Positions 1 to 8,012 of a stretch of 64,000 nt of DNA are shown here, piece after piece. Numbering within the stretch: position 1 is the stretch's first letter; every line of letters starts with the position of its first letter. Position numbers and translations under genes: made by a program. Under the pieces are notes generated by a model, which made no database searches, was not told the DNA's origin, and saw nothing but the letters and a program-made list of their open reading frames with translations. The stretch covers positions 206,256-270,255 of the forward strand of contig CAVVAY010000004.1 of the NCBI GenBank assembly GCA_963746465.1, written 5' to 3'. The DNA is from CAVVAY01 sp963746465 (GTDB lineage: Bacteria; Actinomycetota; Actinomycetes; JACCUZ01).

Positions 1-1185
1 CTCGGTGGCGCTGCGGACGATCCGCACGCTGCTGCGCAACTGACCGTCTGGCAGCAGCGCCCGGCAGACGGCCTCGCCGGCCTGCGCCACCTCGGCGTGG
101 GTGAGGTCGGCGCGGGCGGTCAGCCGCAGCCGCGAGATCCCGTCGGGAACCGACGGCGGCCGGAAGCAGCCGACCCGTACGCCGTCGGCGAGGAGTGCGG
201 CGGCGGCGTCGGCCGCACGGCCGGGGTCGCCCACCAGCACCGACACCACCGCCCCGTGCGGCTCGGTGACCTGCAGTCCGGCGGCGCCGAGGGCCGCTGA
301 GATCTCGTCCGCCCGGGCGCGCACCCGGCCGGCCAGCGCCGGCTCGGCGCGCAGCACCGACAGCGCGGCGAGTGCGCCGGCGGTCGCGGCCGGCGCGAGG
401 CCGGTGTCGAAGATGAACGACCGCGCCGTGTTGACGAGGTGCTCGACGACCACGGGGTCGCCGAGCACCGCTCCGCCCTGCGAACCCAGCGACTTGCTCA
501 GCGTCACCGTCAGCACGACGTCGGGCTCGCCGGCGATGCCCGCCGCCTCCGCCGCGCCGCGACCGGCGTCGCCCACCACGCCGAGTCCGTGCGCCTCGTC
601 CACGACGAGCAGGGCGTCGTGGGCCCGGGCCACCCGATGCAACGCCGCGAGGGGAGCCAGGTCCCCGTCGACGGAGAACACGGCATCAGTGACGACCACC
701 GCGGGTCCGGTGCCGCGACCGGCCAGGGCGCGGTCGACGGCATCGACGTCGCGGTGCGGGGTGACGACGACCTCGCCGCGGGCCAGCCGGCAAGCGTCGA
801 CCAGGGAGGCGTGGTTCAGCGCGTCCGAGACGACCAGCGCGCCGTCTCCGGCGAGCGCCGTCACTGCGCCCAGGTTCGCCAGGTACCCCGACGAGAACAC
901 CAGTGCCGCGGCCGTCCCGACGAAGTCGGCGAGCCCGGACTCGAGGTCCGCGTGCAGGTCCGTGCTGCCGGTGACCAGCCGCGAGCCGGTTGCTCCCGCG
1001 CCCCAGCGGTCGGCGGCCGCAGCAGCGGCGCCGGTCACCCGCGGGTCGCGGGCGAGGCCGAGGTAGTCGTTGGACGCAAGGTCGAGCAGGCCGTCGGTCG
1101 CGGCTCGCGGCCGCAGCTCGCGGCGCAGGCCGGCCGCGGCCCGCTCGGCTGCTGACCGGCGCAGCGGCTCGAGGGCGTCGCTCAC
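1..1185 (-). CDS. bioF: 8-amino-7-oxononanoate synthase (partial, 3' end outside window)
   Basis: PLP enzyme that condenses pimeloyl-ACP/CoA with alanine to give 8-amino-7-oxononanoate, the first dedicated step of biotin ring assembly. The minus-strand frame from a GTG at 1185 is open for 395 codons to the window edge. It shows LASNDYLGLA near residue 37, TGSRLVTGS near 66, DEAHGLGVVG near 196 (PLP aspartate and histidine) and SLSKSLGSQGG near 228 with the Schiff-base lysine near 231. The usual length is about 385-400 residues, so only the last few may be missing. The start overlaps the bioA stop in a GTGA, so translation is probably coupled. Biotin genes further along would lie to the left of the window. 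Confidence 0.93.
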   Translation of the reverse strand, partial: MSDALEPLRRSAAERAAAGLRRELRPRAATDGLLDLASNDYLGLARDPRVTGAAAAAADRWGAGATGSRLVTGSTDLHADLESGLADFVGTAAALVFSSGYLANLGAVTALAGDGALVVSDALNHASLVDACRLARGEVVVTPHRDVDAVDRALAGRGTGPAVVVTDAVFSVDGDLAPLAALHRVARAHDALLVVDEAHGLGVVGDAGRGAAEAAGIAGEPDVVLTVTLSKSLGSQGGAVLGDPVVVEHLVNTARSFIFDTGLAPAATAGALAALSVLRAEPALAGRVRARADEISAALGAAGLQVTEPHGAVVSVLVGDPGRAADAAAALLADGVRVGCFRPPSVPDGISRLRLTARADLTHAEVAQAGEAVCRALLPDGQLRSSVRIVRSATE

Positions 1186-2525
1186 CCCACCACCTCGCGG
1201 ATGCTCTCTGTCACGACGTCGCAGAGCAGCTCGAGGTCCTCGTCGCCGATCGCGAGCGGCGGCATCAGCACCACGACGTCCCCCAGCGGGCGGACCCACA
1301 CCCCGCGTCGACGCGCGGCCTGGCACACTGCGAAGCCGGTGCGCTCGCCGACCGGCTCGACCTCGATGCCGGTCATCGTGCCGATCCGCCGGATCTCGCG
1401 CACGCCGTCGTACGTCGTCAGCCACTTGGTGAGCTCGCCGATCCGCTCGCCCACCCGGGCCGCGTGCTCGACCGTTCCGCACTCCGTCATCAGGTCGAGG
1501 TTCGCGATCGCCGCCGCGCAGCACAGCGGGTTCGCGGTGTACGAGTGCCCGTGGAAGAAGGTCCGGGCCGTCGACGGGTCGCCGAGGAACGCCTCGTACA
1601 CCTCCTCGCGGGCCAGCACTGCCGACAGCGGGAGGTAGCCGCCGGTCAGGCCCTTGCCACAGGTGAGCAGGTCGGGCGTCACGCCCGCGTGGTCGACGGC
1701 CCACATCCGTCCGGTGCGGCCGATCCCGGTCGCCACCTCGTCGACGACCATCAGCGCCTCGAACTCGTCGCACAGGGCGCGCACGCCGCGCACGAACGAC
1801 ACGTCATGGGTCAGCATCCCGCCGGCCGCCTGCACCAACGGCTCGATGACGACTGCGCACACCTGACCCTCGGCGTCCGCGAGGGCGGTCCGCATCTCTG
1901 CGAGCACCTCGGCCGCCCGGGCGACCCGGTCCTGGCCCGGCATCAGCAGCCCGGGGGAGGTCACCGTGCGGGTGTCCAGCAGGATCGGCCGGTACGTCGC
2001 GTGGAACAGCTCGATCCCGCCGACGCTGACGGCGCCGAGGGTGTCGCCGTGATAGCCCTCGGCCACGTGCAGGTACAGCCTCCGCGCCGGCCCCCCGTCG
2101 TGCCGCTGGGCCTGGGCCTGGAAGGCCATCTTGATCGCGGCCTCGACCGCGGAGGAGCCGTCCCCGGCGTAGAAGACCCGGGTCAACCCGGCCGGCGCGG
2201 TCGCGAGCAGACGCTCCGCGAGCTCGATGCCCGGCTCGTGGCTCAGGCCGAGGAACGTCGTGTGGTCGAGCCGGCCGAGCTGGGCCCGCACCGCGGCATC
2301 GATCTCCGGTACGCCGTGGCCGTGCACCGACACCCACAACGAGGAGACGCCGTCGAGATAGCGGTTGCCGTCGGTGTCCCAGAAGTACATGCCCTTGGCG
2401 CGGTCGACGACCAGCGGCTCGTCGGTCGGCCACACCGCGTGCTGGGTGAACGGGTGCCACAGGCTGCGCAGGTCGCGGGCCACCAGGTCCTGCGTGCGGG
2501 TGCCGATCGCGGCGGGGGACGTCAC
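1182..2525 (-). CDS. bioA: Adenosylmethionine-8-amino-7-oxononanoate aminotransferase
   Basis: Class III PLP aminotransferase that converts 8-amino-7-oxononanoate to 7,8-diaminononanoate, normally with S-adenosylmethionine as amino donor. The 447 residues are full length. Visible motifs are LWHPFTQ near residue 22 (typical BioA N-terminus), GDGSSAVEAA near 122, VVDEVATGIGRTG with D262, and TCGKGLTGG with the PLP lysine at 291. The start is a GTG, 41 bases from the divergent pdtaS start, so the two promoters must share a very short region. It is the first gene of a coupled bioA-bioF pair. Confidence 0.95.
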   Translation of the reverse strand: MTSPAAIGTRTQDLVARDLRSLWHPFTQHAVWPTDEPLVVDRAKGMYFWDTDGNRYLDGVSSLWVSVHGHGVPEIDAAVRAQLGRLDHTTFLGLSHEPGIELAERLLATAPAGLTRVFYAGDGSSAVEAAIKMAFQAQAQRHDGGPARRLYLHVAEGYHGDTLGAVSVGGIELFHATYRPILLDTRTVTSPGLLMPGQDRVARAAEVLAEMRTALADAEGQVCAVVIEPLVQAAGGMLTHDVSFVRGVRALCDEFEALMVVDEVATGIGRTGRMWAVDHAGVTPDLLTCGKGLTGGYLPLSAVLAREEVYEAFLGDPSTARTFFHGHSYTANPLCCAAAIANLDLMTECGTVEHAARVGERIGELTKWLTTYDGVREIRRIGTMTGIEVEPVGERTGFAVCQAARRRGVWVRPLGDVVVLMPPLAIGDEDLELLCDVVTESIREVVG

Positions 2526-2566
2526 GGCCGAGCACTCTACGGCGCGCTCGCCCTAGGCTCGGCGCC

Positions 2567-4054
2567 GTGCCCTCGCTCAACGATCTCGCGCAGCGGCGTA
2601 CCGCCCTGTCCGTCGAGGACGTCGACTGGCTGCACCTGCTGCTCGCCGACTGGCAGCTGATCTCCGACCTGTCCTTCGCCGACCTGGTGCTCTGGCTGCC
2701 GGTCAGTGCCGGCGGCGGCTTCGTCGCTGCGGCGCACGTCCGCCCCTCGACCGGGCCGACGGCGCACCACGACGACCTGGTCGGGACCGAGGCGCCGCGC
2801 GGCCGGCGTCCGCAGCTGGACACGGCCTACGACGAGCAACGGATCTGCCGGGAACGTGACCCGGACTGGCCCGGCGACGTGCCGGTGCGGGAGGAGACGA
2901 TCCCCGTGGTGCGCGCCGGACGGGTGGTGGCCGTCGTGAGCCGGCACACCAACCTGGCCGCGGCGCGGACGCCGAGCCGGCTGGAGCTGACCTACCTGCG
3001 GACTGCGGACGACCTGGCGGTGATGGTGTCGCAGGGCGGGTTCCCGGTGACCGGACCGGAGCACCAGGTGGCGCTCTCGCCACGGGTCGGTGACGGGCTG
3101 GTCCGGCTCGACGAGCGCGGTGTCGTCACCTTCGCCAGTCCCAACGCGGTGTCGGCCTACCGGCGCCTCGGGCTGTCGGCCGACCTGGTCGGCGCCCACC
3201 TCGGTGACGTCACCGCGACGCTGGCCAGCCGTGCGGCCCCGGTCGACGAGGCGCTGTCGATGGTCGTCAGCGGGTGGGCAGCCCGGGAGGCCGAGGTGGA
3301 GGCCGCCGGGACGACCGTGCGGCTGCGGGTCATCCCCCTCACGCCAGACGGCGTGCGGACGGCCGCGCTGGTGCTCTGCCGCGACGTCACCGAGGTCCGC
3401 CGCCGAGAGCGTGAGCTGGTCGGCAAGGACGCGACCATCCGCGAGATCCACCACCGGGTGAAGAACAACCTGCAGACCGTGGCCGCACTGCTCCGCCTGC
3501 AGGCGCGCCGGTTGCCCGACGGCGAGACCGCCGCGCGGGAGGCGCTCGCCGAGGCGGAGCGGCGGATCGGCTCGATCGCGGTGGTGCACGAGACGTTGTC
3601 GCTGGCCCGCTCCGATGCCGTCGACTTCGACGAGGTGGCCGACCGGGTGGTGGCGCTCACCGGCGAGATGGGCAGCGCCGGGGGAGCGGTCCGGGTCCGC
3701 CGGGACGGGACCTTCGGTCTGCTGGCCCCCGAGGTGGCCACGCCGCTGGCCCTCGTGCTGGTCGAGCTGGTGCAGAACGCGGTCGAGCACGGGCTGGACG
3801 GCCGGGGCGGCGAGGTCCGGATCGAGGTCGCGGTGGCGGCCGGCCGCGAGCGCGGGGACCGGCTGACGGTGGCTGTCGCCGACGACGGCAGCGGACTGCC
3901 GGCGGACTTCGACCCGGCCGCGGACGGCGGGCTCGGGCTGCAGATCGTGCGGACCCTGGTCGAGGGCGAGCTGGGCGGCACCCTTGCCGTGACCCGGGCT
4001 CACCCGGGCACCCGGGTCGAGGTGGACCTGCCGCTGCTCCCGCCGCCGGGCTGA
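2567..4054 (+). CDS. pdtaS: Sensor histidine kinase, PdtaS type
   Basis: Soluble two-component sensor kinase of 495 residues. The N-terminal half (about residues 1-150) resembles the GAF-like sensor domain of Mycobacterium PdtaS, followed by a PAS-like segment (about 175-280). A HisKA_2 phosphoacceptor box, REIHHRVKNNLQ, has histidines at 295/296. The HATPase domain has a VELVQNAVEHG N-box and DDGSGLP and GGLGLQIV G-boxes. In actinobacteria PdtaS phosphorylates the RNA-binding antiterminator PdtaR; no pdtaR is in this window. The pairing with whiB1, convergent across a strong hairpin, matches the Mycobacterium order. GTG start. Confidence 0.88.
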   Translation: MPSLNDLAQRRTALSVEDVDWLHLLLADWQLISDLSFADLVLWLPVSAGGGFVAAAHVRPSTGPTAHHDDLVGTEAPRGRRPQLDTAYDEQRICRERDPDWPGDVPVREETIPVVRAGRVVAVVSRHTNLAAARTPSRLELTYLRTADDLAVMVSQGGFPVTGPEHQVALSPRVGDGLVRLDERGVVTFASPNAVSAYRRLGLSADLVGAHLGDVTATLASRAAPVDEALSMVVSGWAAREAEVEAAGTTVRLRVIPLTPDGVRTAALVLCRDVTEVRRRERELVGKDATIREIHHRVKNNLQTVAALLRLQARRLPDGETAAREALAEAERRIGSIAVVHETLSLARSDAVDFDEVADRVVALTGEMGSAGGAVRVRRDGTFGLLAPEVATPLALVLVELVQNAVEHGLDGRGGEVRIEVAVAAGRERGDRLTVAVADDGSGLPADFDPAADGGLGLQIVRTLVEGELGGTLAVTRAHPGTRVEVDLPLLPPPG

Positions 4055-4063
4055 GCCCGGACG

Positions 4064-4103
4064 CACGACGGGGCCCCACCGAGTCGGCGGGGCCCCCGTC
4101 GTG
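4064..4103. terminator. Bidirectional hairpin terminator between pdtaS and whiB1
   Basis: A long inverted repeat, CACGACGGGGCCCC paired with GGGGCCCCCGTCGTG around a short loop, lies 10 bases after the pdtaS stop and 19 bases after the whiB1 stop on the other strand. Its symmetry and place between convergent genes suit a bidirectional terminator. No long T tract follows. Confidence 0.75.
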
Positions 4104-4122
4104 AGGTTCGGCTGGTGCGGAG

Positions 4123-4374
4123 CTACGCGGTGCGGGCGCGGTTGCGCGCGGTGCGGCGCTTGAGAGCGCGCCGCTCGTCCTCGCTCATCGCGCCCCACAC
4201 GCCGGCGTCCTGCCCTGACTCGAGAGCCCACTGCAAGCAGGTGTCGACGACCTCGCAGCGTCGGCACACGGCGCGCGCCTCCTCGATCTGCAGGAGAGCA
4301 GGCCCGGTGTTGCCGATGGGGAAGAAGAGCTCAGGGTCTTCGTCCCGGCAGGCTGCCCGGTGGCGCCAGTCCAT
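4123..4374 (-). CDS. whiB1: Iron-sulfur transcriptional regulator WhiB1
   Basis: WhiB-family [4Fe-4S] regulator of 83 residues. It has the four cluster cysteines C9, C37, C40 and C46, the GVWG turn (residues 58-61) and a basic C-terminal tail RRALKRRTARNRARTA. The start MDWRHRAACRDEDPELFF is nearly the sequence of mycobacterial WhiB1, so I chose ATG 4374; a longer open frame upstream is unlikely to be used. In mycobacteria WhiB1 is essential, binds the primary sigma factor and senses nitric oxide. A CRP-like palindrome lies 51 bases upstream of the start. Confidence 0.95.
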   Translation of the reverse strand: MDWRHRAACRDEDPELFFPIGNTGPALLQIEEARAVCRRCEVVDTCLQWALESGQDAGVWGAMSEDERRALKRRTARNRARTA

Positions 4375-4424
4375 GCGCGTCACTCCTCGTCGGTCGGCGT
4401 CGGATGATGGGGGGACCCGATGCT

Positions 4425-4440
4425 TGTGAAACTGTTCACG
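4425..4440. promoter_or_regulatory. CRP/FNR-type operator upstream of whiB1
   Basis: The 16 bases TGTGAAACTGTTCACG match the CRP consensus TGTGA-N6-TCACA at every position except the last. The site lies 51-66 bases before the whiB1 start codon. Mycobacterial whiB1 is known to be controlled by cAMP-CRP (Rv3676), so a conserved regulatory link is likely. The match is read directly; control of this gene is inferred. Confidence 0.65.
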
Positions 4441-4446
4441 AGCAAA

Positions 4447-4491
4447 CCCACGGGAGTCAAGGACCTTTTCGGTCCGTCTCCGCCCGTGGGA
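4447..4491. other. Nested inverted repeat in the dgk-whiB1 gap
   Basis: An outer CCCACGGG/CCCGTGGG arm encloses an inner GGACC-TTTTC-GGTCC hairpin. It lies in the 285-base gap between the lipid kinase stop (4660) and the whiB1 start, upstream of the CRP-like site. On the minus strand it is followed by TTTGCTCG, so it could terminate kinase transcripts before whiB1 or act in the whiB1 promoter region. The rest of the gap shows nothing else I can name. Confidence 0.45.
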
Positions 4492-4659
4492 TGTCCAGCG
4501 CGGCATCCCCGCTGGGAATGCCGCTGAAACACTGATCTCAACCCTGGCAAACGAATGCGGACGAGACAAGGCTCCCCTGCACCTTTTTCGCCCGTCGCGT
4601 GTCGCATTGGTCACAGGCGGGTGACCTGCGTCGCGCCGCACCTGCCGGAACGAACCGGC

Positions 4660-5601
4660 TCAGACCACCACACGCAGGGCATCCGGGACCGACCGGAAGG
4701 TCAATGCCGTCAGGTCGCCGAGGGCTTCGCCGTCGACCTGGGCCGCGACCGGCCGGCTGGCCCGCAGGGTGAGATCCGGGAGGTCGTGCTCCCGGTGGAC
4801 CCGGGTGCGCGGCCCGGATCCTCCTGGCGAGGTCCGGCCGCGGAGCAGGCGGCGGGCTTCCGCCAGCGTCCCGAGGGTGCGCAGCCGGGTCAGGGCGTAC
4901 AGGTCGAGCCCGGTGTCGAACGACGCCTCCGGCGACGGGACCAGCGGGCGGTCGCCGAGGTAGGTCCATGGCGCGGTGTTGGCGACGATGGCCATGTGCA
5001 AGGGGACCGGTTCCTCGCCGGGCCGCTCCAGGCTCAGTACCGGGTGGCGCCGGTCGGTGTGCAGGAAGAACTGCGCGAAGGCGGCCCGGACGTAGTCCGT
5101 GGGAGTCGTGTGCCGGTCCGTCGGGCGGGCCAGGCGACGCCGGTCGACCCGGGCCACCACCTCGGCGTCCCAGCCCATCCCGGCGTTGAACGTGAACCAG
5201 CGGTCACCGGCGACGCCGAGCCCGATGCTGCGGCGGCGGTGGTCCCGCAGCGCGTCGAGCAGGGCACCGGTGGCCTCGACCGGGTCGCGCGGGATGCCCA
5301 GGGCCCGGCTGAACACGTTGGTGCCGCCGCCCGGGACGACCGCGATGTCCGGCCCGGACGAGTGCGGCGGTTCGGCGAGCAGTCCGTTGACCACCTCGTT
5401 GACGGTGCCGTCGCCGCCGAGGACGACGACCAGGTCGAGGCCGTCGTCGCGGGCCTCGCGCGCGAGCTCTGCCGCGTGGCCGCGGTGCCGGGTGTGAGCC
5501 ACCTCGAGCTTGAGCTCGGCCTCGAGGGCACTGGCGAGCACCTCACGGGTGCGGCCCGAGGTCGTGGTCGCTGCCGGGTTGACCACCAGCAGCGCCCTCA
5601 T
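4660..5601 (-). CDS. Diacylglycerol/lipid kinase family protein (DgkB/YegS type)
   Basis: ATP-dependent lipid kinase of 313 residues with the DAGK catalytic fold. The N-terminus LLVVNPAATT, the GGDGTVNEVVNGL nucleotide motif near residue 62 and VVPGGGTNVFSRALGIP near 88 are diagnostic. The C-terminal half has the family's beta sandwich, ending in QVDGEALGD. It probably phosphorylates diacylglycerol or a related lipid at the inner membrane face. It occupies the same place beside whiB1 as the lipid kinase gene of Mycobacterium. It runs in the same direction as whiB1 but 285 bases apart with its own hairpin, so co-transcription is doubtful. Confidence 0.88.
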   Translation of the reverse strand: MRALLVVNPAATTTSGRTREVLASALEAELKLEVAHTRHRGHAAELAREARDDGLDLVVVLGGDGTVNEVVNGLLAEPPHSSGPDIAVVPGGGTNVFSRALGIPRDPVEATGALLDALRDHRRRSIGLGVAGDRWFTFNAGMGWDAEVVARVDRRRLARPTDRHTTPTDYVRAAFAQFFLHTDRRHPVLSLERPGEEPVPLHMAIVANTAPWTYLGDRPLVPSPEASFDTGLDLYALTRLRTLGTLAEARRLLRGRTSPGGSGPRTRVHREHDLPDLTLRASRPVAAQVDGEALGDLTALTFRSVPDALRVVV

Positions 5602-5638
5602 GGTTCCGGAGCCTACCGGCGCCGGTAGGGTCCCGCCC

Positions 5639-6016
5639 GTGCTCGGCCGGGTCTCGACGTTGCGCGCCTGTGCGGCGCTGGTCGCCGGGCAGGCTCTCGG
5701 CCTGGCCGCGGTCGCCGCCTTCTACCTGGTCGAGCTGGTCGTGGCGACGGCCGACGACGCGGTGCGTGCGGTGGTGTCCGCCCTGCTGGCGCTGGCCGCG
5801 GCGGCGGGGCTGGGGCTGGTCGCCCGCGGCCTGTGGCGGCGTCGCGGCTGGGCGCGGTCACCGGCGCTGGTGACCAACCTCCTGGTGCTGCCGGTGGCGG
5901 TCGGCCTGCTGCAGGGCGGCCGTTGGTACCTCGGGCTGCCGCTGCTCGTCTGGGCGGTCGCGGTGCTGGGGCTGCTGTTCGCCCCGGCCACGGCCGCCGA
6001 CCTCGACGAGGACTGA
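5639..6016 (+). CDS. Small integral membrane protein of unknown function
   Basis: A 125-residue protein with about four hydrophobic helices (near residues 7-30, 38-58, 70-90 and 97-117) and an acidic end DLDED. I chose the GTG at 5639 because upstream in-frame sequence is antisense to the lipid kinase start region. The mycobacterial block with whiB1 and the lipid kinase also contains a small membrane protein here, which supports it being a real gene. Function unknown. It converges on sigF with 3 bases between the stops. Confidence 0.7.
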   Translation: MLGRVSTLRACAALVAGQALGLAAVAAFYLVELVVATADDAVRAVVSALLALAAAAGLGLVARGLWRRRGWARSPALVTNLLVLPVAVGLLQGGRWYLGLPLLVWAVAVLGLLFAPATAADLDED

Positions 6017-6019
6017 GCG

Positions 6020-6988
6020 CTACTCGTCGACGAGCAGGCCCTCGCGCAGCTGGGCCAGCGTGCGCGCGAGCAGTCGCGACACGTGCATCTGCGAGATGCC
6101 GATCTCGGCGGCGATCTCGGACTGGGTCATGTTCTTGAAGAACCGCAGCATCAGGATGCGCTTCTCGCGCGGCGGCAGCTGCTCGAGCATCGGCTTGAGC
6201 GACTCGCGGTACTCGACGCCTTCGAGGCCCTCGTCCTCGACGCCGAGCGTCTCGGACACCGGCATCGGCTCGTCACCACTGCCGGAGTCGCCGGCGTCCA
6301 GGGACAGCGTGCTGTAGGCGTTCGCCGACTCGAGTCCCTCGAGCACCTCCTCATCGGTGATCTTGAGGTGGTTCGCCAGCTCGTGCACGGTGGGTGCCCG
6401 GCCCTGCTTCTGGGAGAGCTCGCTGGTGGCCGAGGCGAGCGAGAGCCGCAGCTCCTGCAGCCGGCGGGGCACCCGCACCGCCCAGCCCTTGTCGCGGAAG
6501 TGCCGCTTGATCTCGCCGACGATCGTCGGGGTCGCGTAGGTGGAGAACTCGACGCCGCGCGCCAGGTCGAACCGGTCCACCGACTTGATCAGGCCGATCG
6601 TCGCGACCTGCACCAGGTCGTCGTAGGGCTCGCCGCGGTTACGGAAGCGTCGGGCGAGGTGCTCGACCAGCGGCAGGTGCTGCTCGACCAGCGCGTCCCG
6701 GGCACGCTGCCGGCGCGGATCACCCTCGGGTGCGCCCTGCAGCTCGTGGAACAGCTCGCGGGTCCGCTCGCGGTCGACGGCCAGCCGCGAGCTGCGCGGC
6801 GGCGCCTCGACGGTCTCGTCGGCGACCGGCTCGACGGTCTCGTCGGCGACCGGCTCGACGGTCTCGTCGGCGACCGGCTCGACCGGCTGCTCGCCGGTAG
6901 CCGTCGCGGACTCCGGGTGCCGGGCCTCCGGGACGTCGCGGGTGGACTCCGGCGTGGTCGACTGCGCCGGAGTGTTCGGCCGGGTCAT
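6020..6988 (-). CDS. sigF: RNA polymerase sigma factor, SigF/SigB group
   Basis: Alternative sigma-70 factor of 322 residues. Region 2 includes YDDLVQVATIGLIKSVDRFD and STYATPTIVGEIKRHFRDKG. Region 3 is GRAPTVHELANHL. Region 4 ends in the helix-turn-helix MTQSEIAAEIGISQMHVSRL. The start overlaps the rsbW stop (ATGA), so sigma and anti-sigma are translationally coupled, as in usfX-sigF of mycobacteria. Oddly, residues 34-60 are a low-complexity insertion with three copies of EPVADETV encoded by perfect 24-base repeats. Likely role: general stress or stationary-phase gene expression. Confidence 0.92.
   Translation of the reverse strand: MTRPNTPAQSTTPESTRDVPEARHPESATATGEQPVEPVADETVEPVADETVEPVADETVEAPPRSSRLAVDRERTRELFHELQGAPEGDPRRQRARDALVEQHLPLVEHLARRFRNRGEPYDDLVQVATIGLIKSVDRFDLARGVEFSTYATPTIVGEIKRHFRDKGWAVRVPRRLQELRLSLASATSELSQKQGRAPTVHELANHLKITDEEVLEGLESANAYSTLSLDAGDSGSGDEPMPVSETLGVEDEGLEGVEYRESLKPMLEQLPPREKRILMLRFFKNMTQSEIAAEIGISQMHVSRLLARTLAQLREGLLVDE
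6806..6886. repeat. Triplicate perfect 24-bp tandem repeat inside sigF
   Basis: The 24-base unit beginning CTCGACGGTCTCGTCGG repeats exactly three times (6806, 6830, 6854) with a partial fourth copy. On the coding strand it gives VEPVADET units in the unstructured N-terminus of SigF. Perfect identity suggests recent slippage expansion and possible length polymorphism. Confidence 0.9.
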
Positions 6989-7422
6989 GCGACTCCTGCC
7001 GCACCGCGGCGCTTGCGCAGCCGGATCCAGACGTTGCGCTCGTCGTCCATGCCGGTGTCGACCTCGCCGGCCAGGGCGCTCAGGACGGTCCAGGAGAACG
7101 TGTCCCGCTCCGGGAGCTGGCCGCGGGTGGTGGGCAGGGCGACGGTGACCTCGAGGGTCTCGGGAGTCAGCTCGAAGCGGCAGGTGAGCTGGGCGGTCTC
7201 GACGGCGTGCGGAAGCAGCATCGCGCAGGCCTCGTCCACAGCGATCCGGAGGTCCTCGATCTCGTCCAGGGTGAAGTCGAGGCGGGCGGCCAGTCCGGCT
7301 GTCGCGGTGCGCAGCACGGAGAGGTACGCCGAGTCGGCCGGGAGGCGGATCTCCACGGCGTCCTCGACGCCGCTGTCGACGCCCAAGCCGGTTTCGTGGC
7401 CGGTGACGAGTCGCTCGCTCAC
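6985..7422 (-). CDS. Anti-sigma factor, RsbW/UsfX-like ATP-binding kinase
   Basis: HATPase_c-type anti-sigma factor of 145 residues, with the N-box LRIAVDEACAMLL and a G-box-like DDERNVWIRLRKR end. It should bind and silence the SigF encoded immediately downstream (4-base overlap), with release through an anti-anti-sigma protein not seen here. I chose GTG 7422 because GGGAGG lies a suitable distance upstream; an in-frame ATG 17 codons earlier is possible. The protein is typical in size for this family. Confidence 0.85.
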   Translation of the reverse strand: MSERLVTGHETGLGVDSGVEDAVEIRLPADSAYLSVLRTATAGLAARLDFTLDEIEDLRIAVDEACAMLLPHAVETAQLTCRFELTPETLEVTVALPTTRGQLPERDTFSWTVLSALAGEVDTGMDDERNVWIRLRKRRGAAGVA

Positions 7423-7501
7423 CCTGGTGCCCTCCCGTCGTCGGCGCGGATCGTTCCTCACCGCTCGGGGGTCCATGAAAGCAGACAGCCGGGGCCAGGG
7501 C

Positions 7502-7987
7502 TCAGCGTGCCTCGGCCAGCCGGGCCAGGTCCGGCCCGTCGACCCGGTAGGGGATCCACTCGGTGAGCGCCCGGGCACCGAGGGTCTCGTAGAAGCCCCG
7601 AGCCGGGTTCCAATCGAGCACCCACCACTCGAGGCGCGGGTAACCCTGCTCCACGCAGACGCCGGCCAGGGTCTGCAGCAGCAGCCGTCCGGTGCCGGAC
7701 CCGCGGTGGTCGGGCCGGACGAACAGGTCCTCCAGGTAGAGGTTGTGCGCTCCCAGCCAGGTCGAGTAGCTGAGGAACCAGATGGCCATCCCGGCCACCT
7801 GGTCGCCGACCTCGGCGACGTGGGCGAAGACCGCCGGGTGGTCGCCGAACAGGGTCCGTTGCAGGTGCTCCTCGGTGGCCTCGACCTCGGGCAGCGACCG
7901 CTCGTACTCCGCCAGCTCGCGGATCATCGCGACCAGCTCGGGGACGTCGGCAGCGGTGGCGGGGCGGACGGTGACGGCTGCGGTCAT
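7502..7987 (-). CDS. GNAT family N-acetyltransferase
   Basis: Acetyl-CoA-dependent N-acetyltransferase of about 161 residues. The acetyl-CoA loop is visible as LFVRPDHRGSGTGRLLLQTL, with a C-terminal WWVLDWNPARGFYETLGA. The pattern FLSYSTWLGAHNLYLEDLFV resembles the diamine (spermidine/spermine type) N-acetyltransferase branch; the substrate cannot be fixed from sequence. I prefer the ATG at 7987 over one four codons upstream. It stands between rsbW and the FtsK-like gene and looks independent of both. Confidence 0.85.
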   Translation of the reverse strand: MTAAVTVRPATAADVPELVAMIRELAEYERSLPEVEATEEHLQRTLFGDHPAVFAHVAEVGDQVAGMAIWFLSYSTWLGAHNLYLEDLFVRPDHRGSGTGRLLLQTLAGVCVEQGYPRLEWWVLDWNPARGFYETLGARALTEWIPYRVDGPDLARLAEAR

Positions 7988-8012
7988 GGGCCGATCCAAC
8001 CCGACCTTTGAC

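Noticed and set aside
101..2660. Long plus-strand open frames opposite bioF and bioA
   Set aside because: They are antisense shadows in very GC-rich DNA, with low-complexity arginine/alanine-rich translations and no domains.
4375..4641. A longer WhiB protein with an N-terminal extension
   Set aside because: The extension would cover the CRP-like site and hairpin, and all WhiB1 relatives begin at MDWR.
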